The translations under genes and the position numbers were made by a program. A stretch of DNA of 64,000 nucleotides. Origin: Variovorax sp. DXTD-1. Its GTDB lineage: Bacteria > Pseudomonadota > Gammaproteobacteria > Burkholderiales > Burkholderiaceae_C. The notes beneath the pieces were generated by a model. That model was not told the origin of the DNA. It did no database searches and worked only from the letters and a program-made list of their open reading frames with translations. The DNA lies in assembly GCF_003984625.1 (NCBI RefSeq), contig NZ_RWKH01000005.1:62001-126000 (forward strand), read 5' to 3'. Of this stretch, positions 50,342-58,987 are shown piece by piece (the first letter of the stretch is position 1; each line of letters begins with the position of its first letter).

Positions 50342-51577
50342 ATGGCCAAGCCCGCAGCCCTGGACGGCATCAAGGTTCTCGATCTGTCCCGCGTGCTCGC
50401 GGGCCCGTGGTGCACGCAGATCCTCGCGGACCTGGGCGCCGACGTCATCAAGATCGAGCGCCCCGGCGTGGGCGACGACACGCGCACCTGGGGCCCGCCC
50501 TTCATCAAGGACGCGAACGGCAACGACACCGACCAGGCCAGCTACTTCACGGCCTGCAACCGCAACAAGCGCTCGGTCACGGTCGACATGGCCACGCCCG
50601 ACGGGCAGGCGCTGCTCAAGCAGATGGCGGCGCAGGCCGACATCGTGGTCGAGAACTTCAAGACCGGCGGCCTCGAGCAATACGGCCTCGACCACAAGAG
50701 CCTGCGCGCGGCCAACCCGCGGCTCATCTACTGCAGCGTGACCGGCTTCGGCCACGACGGCCCTTATGCCGAGCGGGCGGGCTACGACCTGATGATCCAG
50801 GCCATGACCGGCATGATGAGCATCACCGGCCGCCCCGACGGCGAGCCCGGCGGCGGCCCGCTGCGCGTGGGCGTCGCGCTCACCGACCTGTTCACCGGCG
50901 TGTACGCGAGCACCGCCATCCTGGCCGCACTGCAGGTGCGCGACCGCACCGGCGAAGGGCAGCACATCGACATGGCGCTGCTCGACGTGGGCATGGCCAT
51001 CCTCGCGAACCAGGCGAGCGCCTTTCTCAACACCGGCACGGCGCCGCAGCGACAGGGCAACACACACCCGAGCCTCGCGCCGTACCAGGACTTCCCCACG
51101 CTCGACGGCTCGATGCTGCTCGCCATCGGCAACAACGGCCAGTTCACGCGCTTCTGCGAAGCGGCCGGCCACCCGGAGTGGGCGGCCGATGCGCGTTTTG
51201 CCACCAATACCCTGCGCGTGAAGCACCGCGGCGTGCTCATTCCGATGATGGAAGAGCTCACGCGCACCCGCACCACCGCCGACTGGGTCACGCTGCTCGA
51301 AGACAAGGCCGTGCCCTGCGGCCCGATCAACGACATTGCGCAGGCTTTCGACGATGCACAGGTCAAGGCGCGCGGCTTGGCCGTCACGCTGCCGCGCGAT
51401 GCGGGCGACGGCATCAAAAGCATCACGGGTGTGGCGAGCCCGCTGCGCCTGACAGCCACGCCGCCCGTGCTGCGCCATGCCCCGCCGGCGCTGGGCCAGC
51501 ACACGCGCGAGGTGCTGGCCGAGTTCGGCATCGACGCCGCGCGCTTCGACACCCTGCGCGCGGCGGGCGTGGTCTAA
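50342..51577 (+). CDS. family III CoA-transferase, probably glutarate CoA-transferase
   Basis: 411 residues. CaiB/BaiF family. IKVLDLSRVLAGPWCTQILA, GADVIKIERPGVGDDTR, FTACNRNKRSVTVDMATPDG and the catalytic-Asp region GQHIDMALLDVGM are in the usual places. With gcdH it forms the glutarate unit (GcdG in pseudomonads; SugCT in mammals): the transferase makes glutaryl-CoA, using succinyl-CoA or another donor, and GcdH consumes it. It starts 6 bases behind gcdH. Confidence 0.88.
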   Translation: MAKPAALDGIKVLDLSRVLAGPWCTQILADLGADVIKIERPGVGDDTRTWGPPFIKDANGNDTDQASYFTACNRNKRSVTVDMATPDGQALLKQMAAQADIVVENFKTGGLEQYGLDHKSLRAANPRLIYCSVTGFGHDGPYAERAGYDLMIQAMTGMMSITGRPDGEPGGGPLRVGVALTDLFTGVYASTAILAALQVRDRTGEGQHIDMALLDVGMAILANQASAFLNTGTAPQRQGNTHPSLAPYQDFPTLDGSMLLAIGNNGQFTRFCEAAGHPEWAADARFATNTLRVKHRGVLIPMMEELTRTRTTADWVTLLEDKAVPCGPINDIAQAFDDAQVKARGLAVTLPRDAGDGIKSITGVASPLRLTATPPVLRHAPPALGQHTREVLAEFGIDAARFDTLRAAGVV

Positions 51578-51609
51578 GAAAGCAGGCAATCAAGCGAGGA
51601 GGGCAAGCC

Positions 51610-52041
51610 ATGCCGGACCCGATCCACAGCCCACCGTTCTCGGTGCTGCGCATCGATCATGTCGTGCTGCGCGTGAAGGACGCGGAGCGTGCCATTGCCT
51701 TCTACCGCGACGTGCTCGGCTGCGCGGTCGAGAGGCGCCGCGAACACCTGGGGCTCGTGCACCTGCGCGCCGGCACCAACCTCATCGACCTCGTCACGCT
51801 CGACGGCCCGCTCGGCAAGCAGGGCGGCGCCCTGCCCGGCAAGGAAGGCCGCAACGTCGACCACATCTGCCTGCGCATCGAGCCCTTCGACGAAGCGGCG
51901 ATCCGCGCGTTGATGGCACGGCACGGCGTGCCGGTAAACGGCGACGTGCAGAACAACTTCGGCGCCGAAGGCGACGGGCCTTCGATCTACATCACCGACC
52001 CTGACGGCAACGGCATCGAGCTCAAGGGTGCGGCGGGCTGA
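51610..52041 (+). CDS. VOC-family (glyoxalase-like) protein
   Basis: 143 residues, one vicinal-oxygen-chelate domain. IDHVVLRVKDAERAIAFYRD gives the first metal His, LGLVHLRAGTNLIDLV the second strand pair, NVDHICLRIEPF and the end IYITDPDGNGIELKG the third His and the metal Glu. Members include glyoxalases, dioxygenases and isomerases. It follows the glutarate CoA-transferase by 32 bases, with GAGGA before the ATG. Its link to that pathway is only by position. Confidence 0.82.
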   Translation: MPDPIHSPPFSVLRIDHVVLRVKDAERAIAFYRDVLGCAVERRREHLGLVHLRAGTNLIDLVTLDGPLGKQGGALPGKEGRNVDHICLRIEPFDEAAIRALMARHGVPVNGDVQNNFGAEGDGPSIYITDPDGNGIELKGAAG

Positions 52042-52075
52042 TTCTGTTTGCCGCGGTTTCAGGGTCGGCGCTGCT

Positions 52076-52270
52076 GTTCGTTCAGGGCGGCGCACCCGCC
52101 GACGGGAGCGTGATTCAGAGCGGAGGTTGATCAGCCACGCACCAGCAGCGTGTCTAGGTGCACAGGGCATCGGGTGCTCCCCGCAGCGAAATAAAGGAGG
52201 AGGGGCGCAGCCCCGGGGGACATTCGCGGAGGGGAGTACCCGGTGGCCTGTGCACACGTCCCGAACAGAC
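52076..52270. repeat. dispersed element, copy B
   Basis: Starts with GTTCAGGGCGGCG and CCCGCCGACGGG as copy A does. From 52159 it runs near-identical to 821-930 for over 100 bases: CACAGGGCATCGGGTGCTCC, then CGCAGCGAAATAAAGGAGGA, then ACATTCGCGGAGGGGAGTAC. The left inverted arm of copy A is missing, so copy B is either a deletion form or the ancestral form. It fills most of the gap between the VOC gene and the CopD-like gene. Confidence 0.75.
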
Positions 52271-52306
52271 CGCACACCATGCCGCGCACTTCACTCCAAC
52301 AGGCTC

Positions 52307-52765
52307 TTAGCCGGCACGCCCGACGATCGCCACGCCGAACACCACCACGCCGAGCACGAGGTTCAGGCTCACCAGCTTGCGCACCATGTCGAGCCGCCCG
52401 GCTGCGACGGGCCACGCGCTTTCGTCCACTGCGCGCCGCAAGGCCTTGAACACCGAGGCGCGGATGTAGACATAGATGCCCGCCATGACGATGGCAATGC
52501 CCATCATCGCCTCGACCCGCCAGTGCACGCCGCGGAAACCGCCCATCAGCAGGATCATGGCCACGCCGGTCACGAACAGCAGCGTGACCGCCGCATCCAC
52601 GCCGACGAAGAAGCGCCGGAGCGCCGCGGCCATCATGCGCAGGCGCAGCGGCGGCTCCAGCGTGGCGACGGCGGCGGGGCGCACCGCAAAGTGCAGGGTG
52701 GCCATGCCGCCGACCCAGAAGGCGGCGGCCAGGAGATGGATGAAAAGAAGGATGACGTGTTGCAT
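52307..52765 (-). CDS. CopD-family membrane protein
   Basis: 152 residues, four membrane helices. HVILLFIHLLAAAFWVGGMA has the His of the family's first helix, and VTLLFVTGVAMILLMGGF, MMGIAIVMAGIYVYIRASVF, LVSLNLVLGVVVFGVAIVG follow. CopD-like proteins are linked to copper import or haem-protein biogenesis; no copper genes are next to it, so the role is open. It converges with nothing on its left (repeat) and is divergent from the PEP-mutase family gene. Confidence 0.75.
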   Translation of the reverse strand: MQHVILLFIHLLAAAFWVGGMATLHFAVRPAAVATLEPPLRLRMMAAALRRFFVGVDAAVTLLFVTGVAMILLMGGFRGVHWRVEAMMGIAIVMAGIYVYIRASVFKALRRAVDESAWPVAAGRLDMVRKLVSLNLVLGVVVFGVAIVGRAG

Positions 52766-52864
52766 GGGGACCGATCAGAACACCGAAAGGCGCGAGTGCG
52801 CAATGTCGGCGCTGTTGCGTTAAAACTCCGTCTTTCGCACGCAAGAAAGAAAGACGAGGCTTCG

Positions 52865-53698
52865 ATGACCCGCACCATCGCGCAAAAGCGCGCCGACTTC
52901 CGCGCCCTTCATGAGAAGGGCTGCTTCGTCATTCCCAACCCCTGGGACACGGGCAGCGCGCGCTACCTCGAAGGCCTGGGCTTCAAGGCGCTGACCACCA
53001 CCAGTTCGGGCTTTGCATGGTCGCGCGGCAAGTCCGACGGCGCGATGCAACGCGGGTTGATCCTCGACCATCTGCGCGAGCTGGTCGTGGCCACCGACCT
53101 GCCGGTGAATGCCGATTTCGAGAACGGCTTTGCCGCCGATGCGCAAGGCGTTGCCGAGAGCGTGCGGCTTGCGGTCGAGACCGGCGTGGCCGGCCTTTCG
53201 ATCGAAGATTCAACCGGCGATGCCGCAAATCCGCTTTTCCCCATCGATGTGGCCGTGCAGCGGCTGCGCGCCGCGCGCCAGGCCATCGATGCGGCAGGCG
53301 GCGACACCTTGCTGGTGGGCCGCGCCGAGAATTTCTTCGCGGGCCGGCCCGAGCTGGACGACACCATCGCGCGGCTCAAGGCCTATGCCGAGGCCGGCGC
53401 CGATTGCCTCTACGCACCCGGCATCAAGACGCGCGAGCAGATTGCCGCGGTGGTTGCGGCGGTAGCGCCGAAACCGGTCAACCTGCTGGTCGGATCGACC
53501 AGCGAGCTCACCATGCAGGACATCGCAGAACTGGGCGTGCGGCGCGTGAGCGTGGGCGGCGCGCTCGCGCGTGCGGCGTGGGGCGGGTTCATGCGCGCCG
53601 CCCGCACGCTGGCGGAAGAGGGGCGCTTCGATGGCTTTGCGGGCGCCGCCACGGGCAGCGAGCTTGACGGTTTCTTTCGTCCGTTCGGAAAGAGATAA
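52865..53698 (+). CDS. isocitrate lyase/PEP mutase-family enzyme
   Basis: 277 residues. TIM-barrel carbon-carbon lyase family: FVIPNPWDTGSARYLEGLGF, ALTTTSSGFAWSRG, PVNADFENGFAADAQGVAES with the metal Asp/Glu, GLSIEDSTGDAANP and LYAPGIKTREQI. The KKCGH motif of isocitrate lyase is absent, so it is nearer oxaloacetate decarboxylase or 2-methylisocitrate lyase-like proteins; the exact reaction cannot be told. An uracil-DNA glycosylase gene follows 23 bases later. Confidence 0.85.
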   Translation: MTRTIAQKRADFRALHEKGCFVIPNPWDTGSARYLEGLGFKALTTTSSGFAWSRGKSDGAMQRGLILDHLRELVVATDLPVNADFENGFAADAQGVAESVRLAVETGVAGLSIEDSTGDAANPLFPIDVAVQRLRAARQAIDAAGGDTLLVGRAENFFAGRPELDDTIARLKAYAEAGADCLYAPGIKTREQIAAVVAAVAPKPVNLLVGSTSELTMQDIAELGVRRVSVGGALARAAWGGFMRAARTLAEEGRFDGFAGAATGSELDGFFRPFGKR

Positions 53699-53721
53699 GC
53701 GAAGAGGACCCCAGGGCCGTC

Positions 53722-54303
53722 ATGGATACGCTGCTTGCGGAAATCCGCAGCTGCAATGCCTGCGTGGCTCACCTGCCGCTGGGGCCGCGGCCGGTGGTGC
53801 AGGCCAGTGCCAGTGCGCGGCTGCTGATCGTCGGCCAGGCCCCCAGCATGACGGTGCACACCACCGGCGTGCCGTGGAACGACAAGAGCGGCGAGCAGTT
53901 GCGCCGCTGGCTCGGCATCGACCGCGAGGTGTTCTACGACCCGGCACGGGTGGCGATCATGCCGATGGGCTATTGCTACCCGGGCCGCGGCAGCAGCGGC
54001 GATTTGCCTCCGCGCAGGGAATGCGCTTCGCTATGGCATGAACGCCTGCTTGCGCAGATGAAGCACATTGAGTTGACGCTGCTCATCGGCCAGTATGCGC
54101 AGCGCCATTTCCTCGGCAGTACCAGCAAAGGCGGCGTGACGGAAACTGTCGAGGCCTTTGCGGAGTACGCACCGCGCTTCATCCCGCTGCCGCATCCATC
54201 GCCGCGCAACACGGGCTGGTTCAAGCACCATCCGTGGTTCGAGCGCGACGTGCTGCCGGTGCTGCGCGAGCGTGTGCGCCATGTGCTGGAAAAAGCTGGC
54301 TAG
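53722..54303 (+). CDS. Fe-S type uracil-DNA glycosylase-family protein
   Basis: 193 residues. Removes uracil or other damaged bases from DNA. Cys11, Cys14, Cys85 and Cys101 have the spacing of the [4Fe-4S] ligands of family 4/5 glycosylases (CxxC, then about 70, then about 16). Motif 1 is LLIVGQAPSMTV, where the usual GEAPG is GQAPS, and motif 3 is PLPHPSPRNTGW with the active His. The changes in motif 1 suggest altered base choice. Its stop overlaps the stop of the convergent 561-residue gene. Confidence 0.85.
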   Translation: MDTLLAEIRSCNACVAHLPLGPRPVVQASASARLLIVGQAPSMTVHTTGVPWNDKSGEQLRRWLGIDREVFYDPARVAIMPMGYCYPGRGSSGDLPPRRECASLWHERLLAQMKHIELTLLIGQYAQRHFLGSTSKGGVTETVEAFAEYAPRFIPLPHPSPRNTGWFKHHPWFERDVLPVLRERVRHVLEKAG

Positions 54304-55985
54304 CCGGGCTTTCGAACAGCCTTCTTCGGCGCCGCGGGCCGGCGCGGCGGCCTTGTCTCCAGCACCAGCTCGGCCGGCAGCGTGTCGTTCCATGACTCGG
54401 TGAAATAGGCGCGGTCGCTCGGCACGAGTTGCGGCAACGCTTCGCGCAGCAGGCCCAGCGACTGCCCGGCCGCTTGCAGGTCGCCCGCATGCGCCGCGTA
54501 CCAGGCGTGCTCGAAAAGCAGGCTGCAATGCTGCAGGCCCGGGTAGCGTCGGCGTCCCGCCAGGTGGTCGGCCAGCCGCGCTTGTGCCACCTCGACCCAG
54601 CGCGCCGGCCAGTGCGCCGCATCGAAGGCATCGGCAAGCGGCCCGGCGAGCTTGGAAATATCGGCCGGCTCCAATGGCTTTTGCGCGCGGAACTGCGCGA
54701 GCGTCGGTTGCGGCTCTGGACGGCAATGGCCGCGCGCGATGCGCATCAGGTAGATCGCGTTCCAGGCGGAGCGGCCCTGGCCGTCGGTATGGCCGCAGAG
54801 CCATTCACTGAAGGCAATCCACTGCACGGCGCGGCGCGTGGTGTCGGCATTGCCGTCGTGCGCAAGCGCCGGCAGGTCGGAGAGGCCGACGCGGTCGAAC
54901 AGCCATGCGGCCATGCCCATGTTGGCGGCCACGTGCTGCGCCGCGTCGAAGGAATGCGACTCGAAGGCTGCGGCCAGCGCCTCGCCGAAGCGGCGCAATG
55001 CCTCTTCGGCCAGTGCCGCGGCGGCGGGCTTGTCGTCGGCGGCAAGCCCGAGCGCGCGCGAGCGGCACACCAGCGCCCAGAGGTTGCACCACTCGAAGCG
55101 CACGTCGGGGTGGTGGCGCAGCACCACGCCGCGCGCCGCGTCGCCGGCCATGCCGCCCAGCAGCGATTCGGCGAGCGGCAGGTCGCGCGCGGTGTAGGCG
55201 CACCACGCCGAGACGATGCATTCCATCGCGCCTAGATAGTCGTTGCCCGCCACATGGTGCGCGAGGCGCTGCTTCTTGAGCGCCTGCAAGCGGCGGCGCG
55301 CCTGTTCGTTGTCGCCGAGCCGGCGCCACAGCATGGCCTCGTTGAGCGTGACCAGCGCGCGCTGAAAGTCGGTGGCAGCCAGCGTGCCAGCCAGGCGAAT
55401 CGATTCGAGCGCGCTGGCCGATTGCCCCGCTGCGCTGCTGCCGCCCGCGACCGGCGCCATGAGCCGGCCTTGCCGCGCCGCCTGCTGCGAGGCGACCAGC
55501 TGCTTCCAGAATGCGGCGTCTTGCAAATGCACCGCATCGGGCGGCATTGGTGAACCGGCTGCCGTCGAACCTTTCTTGCGCGAACGCAGCCCAAGGAAAG
55601 ACGCCACCTCGGCCGCCGTGGCGGCGCGGCCACCCACCAGCAGGCGAACACGCTTCGCCTCCGCCGCGGGCAACCAGAAGGGCCCCTGGCTGCGCCGCTC
55701 GTCGTTCAGGAAGCGCGGCTCACGCTGCGTGTCTTCGCCCCAGCCGACCTCGATGTTCCAAGCCTTGAAGTCGCGAAAGGCGCGGCTCACGACCATGCGC
55801 AGCGTGCTCGCGCCCGTGACTTCACCGCGAACGTCGGCCAGCCGCACGAGGCCGCCTTCGGCATCGTGCGCGTGCTTCATGCGCGCGAGCAGCCAGAGCG
55901 ACTGGAAGGCCGCGCGCCGGCCATCGACCGACTGCGGCGAAGTGAGTTCGATGGAAACAGAGACGGGGGCGGTGGATTTGGGCAC
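54300..55985 (-). CDS. 561-residue hypothetical protein with winged-helix-like N-terminus and helical repeats
   Basis: Not recognised. Residues about 20-110 look like a winged-helix segment (LWLLARMKHAHDAEGG, LRMVVSRAFRDFKAWNIEVG), then a linker, then from about 195 a long run of helix pairs (FQRALVTLNEAMLWRRLGDN, ARRRLQALKKQRLAHHVAGN, LPLAESLLGGMAGDAARGV) resembling TPR-like repeats. The C-terminal tail is basic (RPPRRPAAPKKAVRKPG). No membrane segment or signal. The layout recalls regulators with a DNA-binding head and TPR body, but no enzymatic domain is visible. The two stops overlap with the uracil-DNA glycosylase. Confidence 0.7.
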   Translation of the reverse strand: MPKSTAPVSVSIELTSPQSVDGRRAAFQSLWLLARMKHAHDAEGGLVRLADVRGEVTGASTLRMVVSRAFRDFKAWNIEVGWGEDTQREPRFLNDERRSQGPFWLPAAEAKRVRLLVGGRAATAAEVASFLGLRSRKKGSTAAGSPMPPDAVHLQDAAFWKQLVASQQAARQGRLMAPVAGGSSAAGQSASALESIRLAGTLAATDFQRALVTLNEAMLWRRLGDNEQARRRLQALKKQRLAHHVAGNDYLGAMECIVSAWCAYTARDLPLAESLLGGMAGDAARGVVLRHHPDVRFEWCNLWALVCRSRALGLAADDKPAAAALAEEALRRFGEALAAAFESHSFDAAQHVAANMGMAAWLFDRVGLSDLPALAHDGNADTTRRAVQWIAFSEWLCGHTDGQGRSAWNAIYLMRIARGHCRPEPQPTLAQFRAQKPLEPADISKLAGPLADAFDAAHWPARWVEVAQARLADHLAGRRRYPGLQHCSLLFEHAWYAAHAGDLQAAGQSLGLLREALPQLVPSDRAYFTESWNDTLPAELVLETRPPRRPAAPKKAVRKPG

Positions 55986-56043
55986 GCCCTGGATTGAACC
56001 TCAAATTGCACGGCAATGCCTGAAGGCCGAGGCCGTTTTTCTT

Positions 56044-56238
56044 TCAGTACCTGTCCCGCTCCGTCAGCGCTTGGACCTGGCTGCGCCCGATGCCCAGGTC
56101 TCGCAGCTCGTGGTCGCTCATGCCGGCCAGATGCTGCGAGTCGGCGCGGCTGCGGCGGTGCTCCGCAGCACGGCGGCGCCAGCTGCGCAGGGCATGCATC
56201 AGGCGTTGATGAAAGGGCGAGTGCGTTGGCGCTGTCAC
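56044..56238 (-). CDS. DUF1127-family small protein
   Basis: 64 residues with the DUF1127 end LAGMSDHELRDLGIGRSQVQALTERDRY given here in parts: HLAGMSDHELRDLGIG and RSQV. The start is a GTG at 56238 with AAGGAG 7 bases upstream; longer open frames reach to 56316 but would collide with the promoter of the LysR gene. DUF1127 proteins are small, basic, and some act in RNA turnover or phosphate control. Divergent from the LysR gene at 56329. Confidence 0.78.
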   Translation of the reverse strand: MTAPTHSPFHQRLMHALRSWRRRAAEHRRSRADSQHLAGMSDHELRDLGIGRSQVQALTERDRY

Positions 56239-56328
56239 GATGGGCTCCTTGTTGGGGAGCACCGATCTTGCGACGAGGCATGCTATTGTGGAAGTTGAGA
56301 TTTCTGACACTTCCAATCAGAATTCCTG

Positions 56329-57219
56329 ATGCGACAACTCAACCTCGACCAGCTTCGCACGCTCATCGCCATTGCGGACCTTGGCACTTTCTCTGCGGCG
56401 GCCAGTGCGCTGCACCTTGCGCAGCCCACGGTAAGCCTGCACATCAGCGAACTCGAATCGCGGCTGGGCACGTCTCTGGTGGTGCGCGGCAACCGCCGCG
56501 TCACGCCCACCGCGGCTGGCGCGGCATTGGTCGAGCGCGGTCGCAAGCTGCTGCGCGATACCGACGATGCCATCGAAGCCGTCAAGCGCCAGGCCGAGGG
56601 CCGCACCGGCCGCGTGCGCTTGGGTACTTCGACGGGCGTGGTGGTCGACCTGCTGCCGCAGGTGCTCGAGGCATTGGGTGTGGGGCATTCGGGTATCGAC
56701 GTGGAGGTGAGCATCCTCGGCTCGAACGACGCAATGTCTCGGCTGGCAGCGGGCACGCTCGATATTGGCCTGGTGGCGGTACCGCAGCCGCCGCTGCGCG
56801 ACCTGGTCGTGACGCCGTGGCGGGACCAGCCCATGATGGCCTTCGTGCCGCAGCGCTGGAAGGCGCCCAGGCGCGTGACGCCCGCATGGCTGGCGGCGCA
56901 GCCGCTGATCTTCAACGAGGCCACCACGCACATGTACCGGCTCACCATGGAGTGGTTTGCGGCGGCGGGCTTCGCGCCGCGCGCGCGCATCGAGTTGAAC
57001 TACGACGCGGCCATCCGCAGCCTGGTGGCGGCCGGCTATGGCGCCGCGCTGTTGCCGCTGCAGCAAACCACCGACGCGGCGCTGAACGAGCGCATGCAGA
57101 TCCTGCCGGTCACGCCCAGGCTCACGCGGCGGCTGGGCATTGCACACCGCCAGCGCGCCACGCTCGACGGCGCCACGCTCAGCGTGTTGAAGGTGCTGAC
57201 GGAGTTTCGCCAGCTCTGA
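56329..57219 (+). CDS. LysR-family regulator
   Basis: 296 residues. HTH FSAAASALHLAQPTVSLHIS and ELESRLGTSLVVRGNRRVTP at the start; the effector domain from about 90 to the end has GRVRLGTSTGVVVDLLPQVL and FNEATTHMYRLTMEWFAAAG. It is divergent from DUF1127 (91 bases) and convergent with the amidase gene (2 bases), so it may regulate either. No effector is suggested by sequence. Confidence 0.88.
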   Translation: MRQLNLDQLRTLIAIADLGTFSAAASALHLAQPTVSLHISELESRLGTSLVVRGNRRVTPTAAGAALVERGRKLLRDTDDAIEAVKRQAEGRTGRVRLGTSTGVVVDLLPQVLEALGVGHSGIDVEVSILGSNDAMSRLAAGTLDIGLVAVPQPPLRDLVVTPWRDQPMMAFVPQRWKAPRRVTPAWLAAQPLIFNEATTHMYRLTMEWFAAAGFAPRARIELNYDAAIRSLVAAGYGAALLPLQQTTDAALNERMQILPVTPRLTRRLGIAHRQRATLDGATLSVLKVLTEFRQL

Positions 57220-57221
57220 TT

Positions 57222-58259
57222 TCAGCTGCTGCGCGTGGCTTCGTTCGGAAGGCCTTCGATCGGGCACTCGGCGGTGCCGATGGTGCTGCGTGTGAACGAC
57301 TCCACCTGCTTGCGCGCCGCTTCGGGGTCTTCGATCCACTGCTTGTAGAAGTCGAACGGGCATTCGGCCACGCCCTTGTCGCCGTCGCCCGAGTTGATGA
57401 CGCCGGTGTAGCCGCGGTGCAGCAGCTTGAACAGGTGGTTCTGCGACTGGCCGTTCTTGCGCGCGTCGCGGATCAGCCCCATGGAAAGCTCGGCGTAGTT
57501 GATGCCCATTTCTTCCTCGCCGCATTCGCCGAGCGTGCGGCCGTCGAAGCCGACGATGGCCGAATGCCCGAAGTACGAGTACACGCCGTCGAAGCCCGCC
57601 GCGTTGGCCACCGCCACGTAGGTGTTGTTCATGAAGGCCATGGCTTTGGACACCAGGATCTGCTGCTCCTTGGCCGGGTACATGTAGCCCTGGCAGCGAA
57701 TGACGAGTTCGGCGCCGCGCATGGTGCAGTCGCGCCAGATCTCGGGGTAGTTGCCGTCGTCGCAGACGATGAGGCTGATCTTCATGCCCTTGGGGCCGTC
57801 GCTCACGTAGGTGCGGTCGCCGGGGTACCAGCCCTCGATGGGCACCCACGGCATGATCTTGCGGTACTTCTGGACGATCTCTCCCTGGTTGTTCATGAGG
57901 ATCAGCGTGTTGTAGGGCGCCTTGTCCGGATGCTGCTCATGGCGCTCGCCGGTCAGCGAGAACACGCCCCACACGTTGGCGCGGCGGCAGGCGTCGGCAA
58001 AGATGGCGGTCTCCTCACCGGGCACGGTGGCGGCGGTGTCGTACATCTCCTTCGCGTCGTACATGATCCCGTGCGTGGAGTATTCGGGAAAGATCACCAG
58101 GTCCATGCCCGGCAGGCCCTTCTTCATGCCGACCAGCATCTCGCCGATCTTGCGGGCGTTGTCCAGCACCTCGGCCTTGGTGTGCAGGCGGGGCATCTTG
58201 TAGTTGACGACCGCGACGCCCACGCAATCGCTGCTGCTCGAAATATCACCATGTCGCAT
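57222..58259 (-). CDS. amiE: aliphatic amidase
   Basis: 345 residues. Hydrolyses short aliphatic amides such as acetamide to the acid and ammonia; nitrilase superfamily. The catalytic residues are in place: Glu59 ([10 protein letters not shown]), Lys134 (YRKIMPW) and Cys166 ([13 protein letters not shown]), with the length of AmiE. The N-terminal [20 protein letters not shown] is characteristic. The AmiC/AmiR control genes are absent; a LysR gene lies convergently. A terminator-like hairpin belonging to the upstream gene lies 39 bases before the start. Confidence 0.95.
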   Translation of the reverse strand: MRHGDISSSSDCVGVAVVNYKMPRLHTKAEVLDNARKIGEMLVGMKKGLPGMDLVIFPEYSTHGIMYDAKEMYDTAATVPGEETAIFADACRRANVWGVFSLTGERHEQHPDKAPYNTLILMNNQGEIVQKYRKIMPWVPIEGWYPGDRTYVSDGPKGMKISLIVCDDGNYPEIWRDCTMRGAELVIRCQGYMYPAKEQQILVSKAMAFMNNTYVAVANAAGFDGVYSYFGHSAIVGFDGRTLGECGEEEMGINYAELSMGLIRDARKNGQSQNHLFKLLHRGYTGVINSGDGDKGVAECPFDFYKQWIEDPEAARKQVESFTRSTIGTAECPIEGLPNEATRSS

Positions 58260-58297
58260 GACGCTGCTCCTGAAGGATGGTTGAGAAACAAGAAAAA

Positions 58298-58330
58298 AAG
58301 CCCGGGCCGGTGTTCATCCGGCTCGGGCTT
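58298..58330 (-). terminator. hairpin terminator, minus strand
   Basis: On the minus strand AAGCCCGAGCCGG-ATGAACA-CCGGCCCGGGCTT followed by a run of seven T (58293-58299 as A). A 13-base stem with one G-T pair. It lies about 92 bases behind the stop of the leftward gene at 58422 and just upstream of amiE. Confidence 0.75.
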
Positions 58331-58421
58331 GTCTGCGGTGCGGCGGTGGGTGTCGTCGAAGCCGATTGTTCTCAACTCAGTGGGGGCTGCCCATACGTCA
58401 TTTCGCTGATTGCGGCGGCCT

Positions 58422-58925
58422 TCAGCGGGGGCGTGCGTAGTCCGATTCGATCCAGGCCGTGGCGCTGGAGGTAGTGAGCCTGAAGGCCGGCGAGACGTTG
58501 ACGCTGGCAAGCTCGGTGTCGTCCGCATCGTCATGCGCCGTGAGCGTGGCGGAGGGGCTGTCTTCGTCGGGCACGATGGCGAGCGACACGCGCACGCGCT
58601 GGTCGTTGCGCGCGGTGACGGTCACGCTCTTGTTGAGCGTGGCGTGCAGCTGCTGCTCATGGCGGCGGATGACTTCGGCGGCGGTCTTCACCAGTGTGGA
58701 GAACGCGGGGCCGTCGAGCGGCTTCGGGTTCTTCTTGTCGCGGCCCATGGTCCACGGGCCGACCAGCGCCGGCTCCGGGTCTCCGTGGCGCGTCATCTCG
58801 ACGGCCCAGCCGTCGTCTTCCTCGTTCTTGGTCACGCGAGCGGTCCATTGGCCGTCGCGCCAGAGGCGGGCTTCCTGAAGGGGGAGGGTGTCGTCGGAGT
58901 CGGTGGAATCTGTGGCTTCGGTCAT
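58422..58925 (-). CDS. hypothetical acidic protein, 167 residues
   Basis: Start chosen at the ATG at 58925 (MTEATDSTDSDDTLPLQEAR); the frame is open further upstream but only opposite the glutaminase. The sequence is acidic at the N-terminus, then WRDGQWTARVTKNEEDDGWA, EMTRHGDPEPALVGPW, TMGRDKKNPKPLDGPAFSTL and a helix VKTAAEVIRRHEQQLHATLN. Two strands with many Val/Thr follow. It may be a stress- or repair-linked protein, but no family is recognised. It lies 62 bases behind the glutaminase stop and ends at the terminator. Confidence 0.65.
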   Translation of the reverse strand: MTEATDSTDSDDTLPLQEARLWRDGQWTARVTKNEEDDGWAVEMTRHGDPEPALVGPWTMGRDKKNPKPLDGPAFSTLVKTAAEVIRRHEQQLHATLNKSVTVTARNDQRVRVSLAIVPDEDSPSATLTAHDDADDTELASVNVSPAFRLTTSSATAWIESDYARPR

Positions 58926-58987
58926 TCGGGTGCTTGTGTTCGTGTGCGGCTCATTTTCGCCCGCGCCAGCGAACGAGCACTCAGCGC

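Noticed and set aside
49079-51589. An 836-codon minus-strand frame opposite gcdH and the CoA-transferase
   Set aside because: Shadow of two conserved genes; composition is that of a complementary frame in GC-rich DNA, with no family signature.
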